64,000 nucleotides of DNA. Source: Arenibacter latericius DSM 15913. Its GTDB lineage: Bacteria; Bacteroidota; Bacteroidia; Flavobacteriales; Flavobacteriaceae. The notes beneath the pieces were generated by a model, which worked only from the letters and a program-made list of their open reading frames with translations, did no database searches and was not told the DNA's origin. The number at the start of each line of letters is the position of its first letter. The stretch's first letter is position 1. Of this stretch, positions 37,501 to 44,087 are shown one piece after another. Both the position numbers and the translations under genes were made by a program. The stretch covers positions 124,001 to 188,000 of the forward strand of contig NZ_AUKX01000002.1 in assembly GCF_000424985.1 (NCBI RefSeq), read 5' to 3'.

Positions 37501-37910
37501 TGGAAAATTCTACCCATTTAAAAGCGTACACTTTTGCTACTTCTTATTTTGAAAATAAGGGAGGTCATTTTGAAATACGTAAACTAGACAATCTAGCACA
37601 ATTATCATCTGTTAATCAAATCTTAGTGGATGATTTCAATGGAAATGGGCATAAAGATTTAGTGATGGTGGGTAATTTATATGGGTCAGAAGTGGAGACA
37701 CCAAGAAATGATGCCTCTTATGGAATGTATCTAGAAGGTGACGGTAAAGGAAATTTCAAAGCTATACCTACCTGGGAAAGTGGCTTAATGGTAAAGGGTG
37801 ATGTAAAAAATGCTAGAACTATTATGGTAAATGGAAAGAGGCATATAATTTTAGCGAAGAATGATGATCGAGTGGAAGTGGTAGGTGTCAAATCATTAGC
37901 GAGAAATTAA
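34530..37910 (+). CDS. FG-GAP/VCBS repeat lipoprotein with ASPIC/UnbV domain
   Basis: About 1126 residues. A GTG at 34512 would add six residues, but the ATG at 34530 gives a direct lipoprotein signal (FAMLVSSC|GEE, Cys18). Two beta-propeller blocks carry Ca-binding repeats such as DFNNDGLKDL, DINNDGWMDI, DYDNDGDLDL and DVNNDGWPDI. The first block spans residues 60-510 and the second about 650-1080. The ASPIC/UnbV segment lies between them (DGIGTRVIVTTEEGSQVQEL, MSAMGRQLHFGLG, VEVIWPDNKRQ). Such proteins recur after SusCD pairs in marine Bacteroidota and are thought to help bind polymer or ligand at the surface, but no activity is known. Confidence 0.9.
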   Translation: MKNFTIPIILFAMLVSSCGEEYNLSGLNSEEESIFTKLSMAETGIDFSNDLDEDMRFNGLQYEYYYNGSGLAVADFNNDGLKDLFFVSTLKQHKLFLNRGDLQFEDVSDMTGILYRQKFSGGITIVDINNDGWMDIYISNSGKFNDPEKRKNELYINMGADNKSGIPTFTEQSVKYGLDLSDCSTQAVFFDYDNDGDLDLFLLNHSPTPYPTGVSLAELMTMDGGVANDRLLRNDNNFFTDVSKEAGIAQNRLEYGLGVAVGDVNNDGWPDIYISNDYSGKDHLYINNGDGTFSDRIHDAMNHISFFAMGNDIADINNDGWLDIMTVDMMGDNSYDQKTSMSGMNPKSFHESVDIGLHHQYMYNTLQLNSGFLEDNVPVFSDIAQLTGTSSTDWSWGPLFFDMDNDGHKDLFVSNGIKRDFRNNDFVNYVNKKQDSIFKAKSFDPKKYITDVLDKMPSRKKENYFYRNRGNLDFVNMNRAWGDGSVTSSNGAVYADLDNDGDLEIIVNNSDDKAYILKNNSRELGLGRYIAFKLNGPSSNIDGIGTRVIVTTEEGSQVQELYFTRGFMSAMGRQLHFGLGAAKEVKVEVIWPDNKRQLIKNVKADQLLTLNYSDAKKVPSSTDLPLNIFELSEITGIDYHHVENDFDDFERESLLPHKMSDEGPAIAVGDINGDGLDDIHIGGALGSPGIIYIQQKDGSFIETNKELMMKDSVYEDVASLFIDVDGDNDLDLYVVSGGNENDEGSPLLLDRIYINNGSGQFQYDPNALPKIAISGSIVKAVDYDNDGDLDLFIGGRQVPGEYPKAPKSYLLQNNSENGKVVFSEVKDVFGEVNPNLGMVTDALWVDLNKDGNMDLVVTGEWMPIRVFENDGKGAFIEKTEEYGFNETNGWWYSLAAYDFDNDGDLDIVAGNLGLNYKYKAEKDAPFEVYGSDFDESGTNDIVLGFYDDEKLVPVRGRQCSSEQMPFIKKKFPTYDSFGKATIDDIFDENQLENSTHLKAYTFATSYFENKGGHFEIRKLDNLAQLSSVNQILVDDFNGNGHKDLVMVGNLYGSEVETPRNDASYGMYLEGDGKGNFKAIPTWESGLMVKGDVKNARTIMVNGKRHIILAKNDDRVEVVGVKSLARN

Positions 37911-38042
37911 TTAATATTTATAATTATTGCTTGGACCACTTCATTTGACGATTTTTAAAGAAACTCATCTTGGGAATCACTAAGAATAAGTCCATGAATG
38001 GACCCGAAAAAGGATGGGGAATGTGTAATAGCTACGATTTCG
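37911..38042. other. Left flank of the IS element
   Basis: 132 bp between the FG-GAP gene and the IS terminal repeat. It holds a palindrome GTCCATGAATGGAC (37990-38003). The minus-strand frame is open for about 30 codons to one stop and then on for some 18 more, reading like the end of a decayed gene. I do not recognise it. Confidence 0.4.
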
Positions 38043-39318
38043 TCTGACAGTTAAGAGTTTTTTTAGGCATTTTGACTCTTGGAATAATTTTGGTTTAGGG
38101 GCTCGTTTGGAGCCCCTTGACCATTCCAGTCGTCGGACAGGTTATTCCTGACAGGTTGATCTCCACCAGAGCCTGTTTCCGCTTTACCTGCCTCTAATAA
38201 AGGTACAATTTTATCGGATTGTAAATCCAACATTTTTTCATCAGCCAAATATTTGCTGTCCAGTAGGGTCTGCATCGGTGTTTTTCCAAAACAGTGCTTT
38301 CCTGTGTGGGTTCTTTCATTATTGTAATACTGCAACCAGCCATCCAGATCTACCTGTATTTCTTCAATGGAAGAATAGATTTTCTTTCTAAATGCTACTG
38401 CGTAAAACTCATCTTGGATGGTTCTGTGGAACCGCTCACAGATTCCGTTGGTCTGTGGGCTTTTAGCCTTGGTCCTTGTATGGTCGATATCTTCAATGGC
38501 CATGTAAAGTTGGTATTCATGGTGTTCTCTGTTGCCACAGTATTCGGTCCCTCTATCTGTTAATATCCTTAGTAGTCTCAGGTCCTGTTCTTCATAGAAA
38601 GGTAGTACCCGGTCATTTAGCATATCCGCAGCCACCAGTGCGTTTTTGCGGTCGTAGAGTTTAGCATGGGCCACCTTGCAATACGTATCAATAAAGGTTT
38701 GTTGGTAGATTCTTCCAACCCCTTTGATGGTTCCCACATAATAGGTGTCCTGGGCTCCCAGGTAGCCAGGATGGTGCGTTTCTATCTCCCCATGTGCTTT
38801 CTTCTCTTCCTTGGCCTTTTCTAGAGCAGTAAGCTGGGATTCTGTGAGGACCAATCCATCTTGCGCCATTCTGGCTTCCAAATATTTCAGCCTCTTTCTA
38901 AAAGTCTCCAGATCGTTGCGAAGCCAAACACATCGCACACCCGCTGGTGAAATGAAGATACCTTTCTTTTTAAGCTCGTTGGAAGCACGGAGTTGTCCAT
39001 AGGCAGGAAATTCAAAAGCGATTTGCACTACAGCTTTTTCCACTTCTTCCTCAATTCGATTCTTGAGGTTTGGCTTCCTTCTATTGAGTTCTCGAAGTGC
39101 TAACTCACCTCCTTGGTCATAGAGCTCTTTGAAACGATAAAAGCTATCTCTGCTATAACCAAAAAGTTTACAAGCCTGGGATACGTTGCCCAATTGTTCT
39201 GCTAACTGTAATAAACCTACCTTAGATTTAATTACCTTTGTTTCTGTATTCATTCTGACAGTTTTAAGGATTAATATTTGTTGTTTTCACTCTTTAAATA
39301 TAATTCTTAACTGTCAGA
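38043..39318 (-). mobile_element. IS481-type insertion sequence with 14-bp terminal inverted repeats
   Basis: TCTGACAGTTAAGA at 38043-38056 is matched by its exact reverse complement at 39305-39318. The similarity extends outward with ACGAT at 38034-38038 and ATCGT at 39323-39327, four bases beyond each core repeat, so the true ends may be 38034 and 39327. I see no clear target-site duplication at either choice of ends, which suggests a rearrangement or deletion after insertion. One intact transposase gene fills the element. Confidence 0.85.
38063..39253 (-). CDS. IS481 family transposase
   Basis: 396 residues. An N-terminal helix-turn-helix (VSQACKLFGYSRDSFYRFKELY, about 24-45) with a second helical region (ASNELKKKGIFISPAGVRCVW) is followed by an rve integrase core. 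Its DDE residues are Asp169 (AQDTYYVG), Asp233 (ILTDRGTEYCG) and Glu273 (TNGICERFHRT). LQYYNNERTHTGKHCFGKTPMQ is the usual end of the catalytic domain. The C-terminal tail from about residue 350 is polar and low complexity. The frame is intact, so the element may still be mobile. It lies on the same strand as the truncated SIR2-Argonaute gene and immediately downstream of it. Confidence 0.93.
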   Translation of the reverse strand: MNTETKVIKSKVGLLQLAEQLGNVSQACKLFGYSRDSFYRFKELYDQGGELALRELNRRKPNLKNRIEEEVEKAVVQIAFEFPAYGQLRASNELKKKGIFISPAGVRCVWLRNDLETFRKRLKYLEARMAQDGLVLTESQLTALEKAKEEKKAHGEIETHHPGYLGAQDTYYVGTIKGVGRIYQQTFIDTYCKVAHAKLYDRKNALVAADMLNDRVLPFYEEQDLRLLRILTDRGTEYCGNREHHEYQLYMAIEDIDHTRTKAKSPQTNGICERFHRTIQDEFYAVAFRKKIYSSIEEIQVDLDGWLQYYNNERTHTGKHCFGKTPMQTLLDSKYLADEKMLDLQSDKIVPLLEAGKAETGSGGDQPVRNNLSDDWNGQGAPNEPLNQNYSKSQNA

Positions 39319-39350
39319 TTTTATCGTGGTTACTTCACTTTAGTGAAAAG

Positions 39351-41765
39351 TTAATGCTTTTTTACTTGTTTTTTACCACAGTACTTCTTAACCTTCCACG
39401 GAGTTCCGTTTGATTTAACATATAAACCTAAGGATAGCCACCACCGGATTTTTGCTTGGTCTTTGTAATTAATGGATTTATCTTCTATGAACTGGATTCT
39501 TAAGCCCTTCTTTACACAGTACAATTTCAATGAATCGTGTAAGTCATAGTACGTGTTTTCATTCTTTAGCTCCCTGAATTTCTTCCATTGGTCAGGTATG
39601 TAGATCACAACGCAATCTATGTCAGTGCTCTTCAATGCCAACTTATCAATTTTGCTTTTCAGGTAATCATAAAATTGAATGGCGGAAAAACTGCTTACGT
39701 CATTATTGGGGATTGTAATCACAAATTCACTTTGAATAGTGTTAGGAATGATGAGATGCTTCTTAAAAACACTGTCAAATCCCGGGAATTCCTTCAAATA
39801 CTCCTTTTCCCATATTGGACTGATTGTATTCAGTAGTGAATCTAAATGAGCTTTGATTTTTTCAAATCCAAAGTCAGGGGAAATAATAGCCAAGTTGACA
39901 TTCGCAGTGCCATTGTTACTTTGGCCAAAGCTTTCTTCTAACGGGCCTAAAATTTTTAAGCCATTTATCGGGTGAATTGATTGCTTTGCCTCATCCTGAT
40001 AATGAAAATAAATAGAAGGCTCATTAAGTCTCGTAAAGCCATTAAAGCAATAAAACTTATCGTTTACTTTTTTGGCTGCTGTTGAGTAATATTCTTCGAG
40101 CTTGATTTCAAAATCACCGTGCTTAAAATTCAAGTATTCATTTTTCTTCTTCAATTGGGTAAACCACCAGTGCATTTTTTGCCCATACTTGTTATTGTAG
40201 CGATTTGAAATAATAGTGTTTGAAAGATATTGAACAACATTTCTGGGAGGTTCACCACCTGCTGTTGTCTGTATATGAACTGTTGGGCAGAATAATAGAT
40301 ATAGCTCTTTATTGACGAACTCAATTTTAAACTCAAATGCCTCAAAAACAGCTATGTTTTGATGGATATTAAAATTGCGGTTTCGTTTTTTAATATCTGC
40401 AATTTCGCTATCACTCAGTGTATTTTCGGAGGAATAGAATTTTCTGATATTTCTGCCTTTTGCGTAAACGGACAATCCAAAATCATTGACCAAAGTTTTT
40501 TCAACCAACTCATATAGCATCCCTAAATAAAAGGAATCAGAATGATAATAGATATGCTCCGGTATGTCAGCAATTTTTAAGTCATCAGTTATATGGCTTG
40601 TTAGTGTTTCCTTAATTTCCTGCTCAACACCAAAAATCATCAGTGTGTCATTCTTGGTAAATGACGCAACTATGTTGGTACTACCAATTACTTGCCGTAA
40701 TTTTTTCCATTTTCCTACCCCAGTTAAAGTGGTTTTCGTAGTAAAAGCGGTTTTAGGAAAGCTCTTTGCCTTTATTGCATTTAAAAGAATTGGCAAGGTT
40801 GCAGAGGGATTCTGACTTAATCTAAAAGCTTGTCTTTGTTCAAATCGTTCAGAAGCAATAGTATCAATTTGTGTATTTGCCAATTCACAGGTTCTATAAA
40901 TCTCATGTAGAAAGTAGTCAAAGCTATCAATTTCTAAAAAGCCTGAACGTTTGTTTTGTTCTTGAGCTTTCTCAATTAATGCTTCTAACTCATTTGTCGG
41001 TTGTACTCCCTTTGGTATACACCAAATTAAACCTTTCGGAAAAGCATTGGGTTTCTCTAATGCTTTTTCCAATGTGGTCATTACTGATTTATCACTTCCC
41101 GAATACCCAACAACCAGCAAGCCTTTCTGGGTAGAAGCGTTTAATAATTTTGTATGTAAGCTTGCTTCTAACTCTTGAAGTTCTTCATCAGTATTTTGGA
41201 GCGGGTCATATCGGAAATCCCCATGAAGTTTTACAACTGTCGGAATATCCGAGTTGAATTGTTGAACGGAGCTTGCGTTATCAGGGGAAACAATTTGGCA
41301 ACTTCTATAATTCAGGGCTGTAATTGCCTTTTCGATCAAGTCGTCAAAATTTGTAGTCCAGACCACATTGAATTTTTGTCGCTCTACCAGTGCTGATAAA
41401 CAGAGAAAGCCAATGGACGGTTTTTTATCACGAACCAAATCTGTCAAAAACTCTTTTCTGACAAGTGAGTCGGGGTAGCATTCCTTGAAATAGTGTGAGT
41501 AGGGGTTTGCTATGTTGCTGTCGCCTCTTTGTTCAAAGTAATTTTGAATAATTTGTTTGTTAGCTTCAATTTTAAGGTCAGTAAACTTTTTGCCATTTAT
41601 TATTTTCTTACTGCTAAGTATTTCTCTCTTAAAATGCCAAACTAAGTCACCTCCTGACGGGATACCAGAATTGACAGATGCGCCTGAACCTAAAAACAAA
41701 TCGAATGATTGGTCTGAAAGTACCTTGAAACTTCTTATAAATGTATCTCTGTCTATTTTTCTCAT
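39351..41765 (-). CDS. SIR2-APAZ-MID protein: truncated SIR2-Argonaute (SPARSA-like) defence protein
   Basis: 804 residues. SIR2 domain, residues 1-290: FLGSGASVNSGIP (24-36), TTNFDDLIEKA (137-147), VKLHGDFRYD with catalytic His181, GYSGSD (220-225). An APAZ-like region follows (about 300-600; FKIEFVNKELYLLFCPTV). From about 603 it reads like an Argonaute MID domain: INGLKILGPLEES, IDCVVIYIPDQWKKF, YYDLHDSLKLYCVKKGLRIQFI. It ends with the start of PIWI, KIRWWLSLGLYVKSNGTPWK (to 791), then 13 basic residues and a stop. Known SPARSA systems use SIR2-APAZ plus a short Argonaute, sometimes fused, and deplete NAD+ when triggered by invading DNA. Here the rest of PIWI is missing and the IS end lies about 30 bp away, so the gene is probably a disrupted fusion. 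Confidence 0.85.
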   Translation of the reverse strand: MRKIDRDTFIRSFKVLSDQSFDLFLGSGASVNSGIPSGGDLVWHFKREILSSKKIINGKKFTDLKIEANKQIIQNYFEQRGDSNIANPYSHYFKECYPDSLVRKEFLTDLVRDKKPSIGFLCLSALVERQKFNVVWTTNFDDLIEKAITALNYRSCQIVSPDNASSVQQFNSDIPTVVKLHGDFRYDPLQNTDEELQELEASLHTKLLNASTQKGLLVVGYSGSDKSVMTTLEKALEKPNAFPKGLIWCIPKGVQPTNELEALIEKAQEQNKRSGFLEIDSFDYFLHEIYRTCELANTQIDTIASERFEQRQAFRLSQNPSATLPILLNAIKAKSFPKTAFTTKTTLTGVGKWKKLRQVIGSTNIVASFTKNDTLMIFGVEQEIKETLTSHITDDLKIADIPEHIYYHSDSFYLGMLYELVEKTLVNDFGLSVYAKGRNIRKFYSSENTLSDSEIADIKKRNRNFNIHQNIAVFEAFEFKIEFVNKELYLLFCPTVHIQTTAGGEPPRNVVQYLSNTIISNRYNNKYGQKMHWWFTQLKKKNEYLNFKHGDFEIKLEEYYSTAAKKVNDKFYCFNGFTRLNEPSIYFHYQDEAKQSIHPINGLKILGPLEESFGQSNNGTANVNLAIISPDFGFEKIKAHLDSLLNTISPIWEKEYLKEFPGFDSVFKKHLIIPNTIQSEFVITIPNNDVSSFSAIQFYDYLKSKIDKLALKSTDIDCVVIYIPDQWKKFRELKNENTYYDLHDSLKLYCVKKGLRIQFIEDKSINYKDQAKIRWWLSLGLYVKSNGTPWKVKKYCGKKQVKKH

Positions 41766-42428
41766 AAATTGAAGGCTACAATTTCATTCTTTTTTGATTA
41801 GAGCAAATTTTCACCGCATGAAGCACAACGCCCGAGCTATGAGTAGTGTGGGAGCAAACTTGCGCTTAACTTCCGGCATTCACCTAGCAAAAGCTTTTTG
41901 TTTTGGTTTATCTTTTATTATCAGAGCAAAATCGAAAAGATTTTGCGACCACCTAAATATAGACAAAACTTTGATTTGAAGGCCAGGGCCCGCATTACTT
42001 ATAGGTTTTGTTGCCAAATCGTTTTTCTTTTTGCGTCCGAGTAAAATCTAGCGTTCTACTTGCGTATTGAGTGCGTCTGAGTAAGAAAGCCTTGCGTACT
42101 ACTCCGTACCCCTCCGAATCGAGCTAAAATCCATTTGCGTATGAGTGAGAAGTCACACCTCCATCCGAGTTTTGGCGCCCGGAACTATGAATCAAGGACA
42201 AGCTTGTCTACTTGCCTAAAATGTTTGGCAACGTTGTTGTAAGGTAACTTGTGATTATATATCTCACTTTTTATGCTTACTAATCTAGGAAAATTTTAGC
42301 AGATTAGGAATTTAGCGTTATGGATACAGGGTATTGATTGTCAATCAGAAAAGTAAACGTGATGTATGTTCCAAAAAAAGCTAGAGAAAGAAGGGGTGAA
42401 GAGGAGGTATGTGATGTTAATAACACCT
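41766..42428. other. Non-coding stretch with TGCGT..GAGT repeats bounded by an inverted repeat
   Basis: No credible gene. A hairpin GCAAAATC/GATTTTGC sits at 41926-41946. GTTGCCAAA (42010-42018) is the reverse complement of TTTGGCAAC (42224-42232). Between them the motif TGCGT-N2/3-GAGT occurs at about 42032, 42061, 42072 and 42136, with related TTGCGTACTACTCCGTAC at 42092. Base composition is more GC-rich than the flanks. The structure resembles a degraded mobile or recombination element or a structured RNA, but I cannot identify it. Confidence 0.5.
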
Positions 42429-42475
42429 AAAAAAAAGGAGCCATCCTGTATATAAAAACCATACATTACGGCTCC
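42429..42475 (-). terminator. Terminator of the small membrane-protein gene
   Basis: On the minus strand GGAGCC (42470-42475) and GGCTCC (42437-42442) close a stem with an internal GTAT/ATAC pairing, followed by eight T. It lies 10 bp beyond the stop of the 54-residue gene. Confidence 0.85.
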
Positions 42476-42485
42476 TCACTAAGCA

Positions 42486-42650
42486 TTAACCGCCAACGTA
42501 GGTGCTCTTATTATTATTTTTAAGGTCTATGTGTTTTATAACTTTATAAACTATCATCCCAAGGACAATCACAAGACAAAAGGCAATAGAGATAAGGGGG
42601 TACTTATCCATTAAACTCATTACAGGCTCAATAATTTCAATAGCATTCAT
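42486..42650 (-). CDS. Small single-span membrane protein (54 residues)
   Basis: ATG at 42650, stop at 42486. The sequence begins MNAIEIIEPVMSLMDKYPLI, followed by a transmembrane helix at about 19-36 (LISIAFCLVIVLGMIVYK), and a basic/polar tail (VIKHIDLKNNNKSTYVGG). A strong intrinsic terminator lies directly downstream on the same strand, and the hydrophobic and charged residues are arranged as in real small membrane proteins, so I consider it a gene. I do not recognise the family. It sits at the edge of the accessory segment. Confidence 0.6.
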   Translation of the reverse strand: MNAIEIIEPVMSLMDKYPLISIAFCLVIVLGMIVYKVIKHIDLKNNNKSTYVGG

Positions 42651-43066
42651 GATAATAAATCTGTTTTAATTTGGGCTTAACATTGCTTTGTTAGCTAATA
42701 GGTATACTTAAGATTGGATTAGTCGCCCCAGGTTGCTTTTAAAACTCCTAAATAACGTTAAGATTACCTTAAAATTTGTTAACGAGAAATTGTCCGCACC
42801 TCCTAGTCTTATTGGGATTAAGAAGTTTTTTTGGTAATGTGTTGGTTAACAATTTATTGGTGGTAGAGTGGAAGTAACTTGATACTTATACCGGTTTGCA
42901 AATACTATTTTTGTCAATAGGCATTTTCTAGTAAAAAAGCAGAAATTGGGATTCTACCACCTTTTCTTTCTGTTTTACAACAAAAATAGTGCGCTATAGG
43001 ATGAAGATTTTAGTTTTGATAGGAATCAATATATACTTCTACCAACCAATATTTAAACCAACAAAC
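42651..43066. other. Divergent intergenic region, no further gene seen
   Basis: About 416 bp between the 54-residue gene (minus) and the beta-barrel gene (plus). It should contain promoters for both. I see AT-rich sequence with no perfect TTTG/TAnnTTTG pair, no long hairpin and no RNA gene. A frame upstream of the barrel gene (from GTG 42989) is open but reads as a non-signal extension. Confidence 0.5.
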
Positions 43067-43573
43067 ATGAAAAATAGTATCGCAGTTTTCTTATTTTGCT
43101 TAATAGGAATGGGCCTTTATGGGCAGCGTGGAATGAAAATAGGAATTCATGGAGGCTTGCCTTTAAACGACTTTGAAGAAGAAGCGAGTATAATGTTGGG
43201 TTTAGATGCAGGCTATAGATTTGCTCTAGGTGAGGTGGTAGATTTTGGGGTGATGACAGGATATATACATGCTTTTCCAGAAAAATATCATCTGGATTAT
43301 GGAGAAAACCTTCCTAGTATACAGTTTGTTCCTTTGGCCGGGTCTGTAAGAATATGGGCATCTAATTCTTTTTCTGTTGGAGGTGATATTGGTAAGGCTA
43401 TTGGAATAAACGAGGGGAATAAAGGCGGATTCTATTATAGGCCGGCCATAGGATATTTAATGGGAGCCCAGACCGAAGTGAACATCTCCTATACGGGAAT
43501 ATCACTGGAAGAGAAGTCTTGGAATACCCTAAGCTTTGGTATTGTGTACACCATAGATTTTAAAAAGTATTAA
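43067..43573 (+). CDS. Small outer-membrane beta-barrel protein
   Basis: 168 residues from ATG 43067, which gives a clean signal peptide (IAVFLFCLIGMGLYGQ). The upstream in-frame GTG at 42989 would add a 26-residue extension unlike a signal and is less likely. The mature part alternates polar and aromatic residues in strands (GMKIGIHGGLPL; IMLGLDAGYRFALGEVVDFGVMTGYIHAF; AKSVRIWASNSFSVGGDIGKAIG-like), as in eight-stranded OmpA/OmpW-type barrels, and ends in LSFGIVYTIDFKKY. Function unknown. Confidence 0.7.
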   Translation: MKNSIAVFLFCLIGMGLYGQRGMKIGIHGGLPLNDFEEEASIMLGLDAGYRFALGEVVDFGVMTGYIHAFPEKYHLDYGENLPSIQFVPLAGSVRIWASNSFSVGGDIGKAIGINEGNKGGFYYRPAIGYLMGAQTEVNISYTGISLEEKSWNTLSFGIVYTIDFKKY

Positions 43574-44087
43574 ATTCCTAGGATCCTTGTTTTAAACGTT
43601 ACTATTCTATCTACAACCCAGTTGGTATTTTGTGGTAGTCTTTCTTTTATTTAAGGGGGTTATCTAATTTGTCCAATCATATACATTCTCCTCTTAGCAA
43701 GTTGGAAATAAACTATATAGGATACTATCTAGAACAAAATTGTGAGTTCGTTTTTTGATCTTCCAGGTACATTTTTTTTAAGCAATCTATTATCAATACA
43801 TAAAAAAATAGCCTGATTCGCGAGAATCAGGCTATTTTTAGAGAACACTATAAACACTAAAAAAATTGCATAAACAATTATTGGTATAAATATATTATTA
43901 GAATGCTGTTTTTTAAAATTAATGTTGTGAAAGAGGTAATTTTTGTAGTTTCCCTTGTTAAATTTGTGGTTTGGGTAACATTTGGTTACATTTTGTAAAA
44001 ATATTACGATATTTATTTTTTGAAACAAATTAGGCCATAATTAAACAATTGTGCGCTGCTTTAAATTTATAATACCTAAATAAATAT
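43574..44087. other. Intergenic region upstream of ppc
   Basis: 514 bp. It contains a terminator at 43802-43839 and a small inverted repeat GTAAC/GTTAC (43975-43989), the latter about 100 bp before the ppc ATG. The minus strand has a 99-residue frame across the terminator; it is unlikely to be a gene. Nothing else was seen. Confidence 0.55.
43802..43839 (+). terminator. Bidirectional terminator-like hairpin
   Basis: AAAATAGCCTGATTC (43805-43819) pairs with GAATCAGGCTATTTT (43824-43838) around a GCGA loop, with A- and T-runs on each side. It is more than 200 bp after the beta-barrel gene, so an unannotated short transcript may end here. Confidence 0.88.

Noticed and set aside
39351-41765. SIR2 protein as a simple deacetylase or CobB-like enzyme
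   Set aside because: The fold is the SIR2_2/defence type with KLHGD and GYSGSD, and it is joined to Argonaute-like domains; metabolic sirtuins lack these.
41794-41979. Short plus-strand frame upstream of the SIR2-Argonaute gene
   Set aside because: It lacks a domain, crosses a hairpin and lies in a region where all frames are frequently interrupted.
42224-42260. attC-like integron recombination site (GGCAACGTTGTTG)
   Set aside because: The core does not match GTTRRRY/RYYYAAC pairs at proper spacing, and no integron integrase or cassette series is present.
43729-44028. 99-residue minus-strand frame in the ppc upstream region
   Set aside because: It runs straight through a strong bidirectional terminator, has low-complexity AT-rich composition and no recognisable domain.
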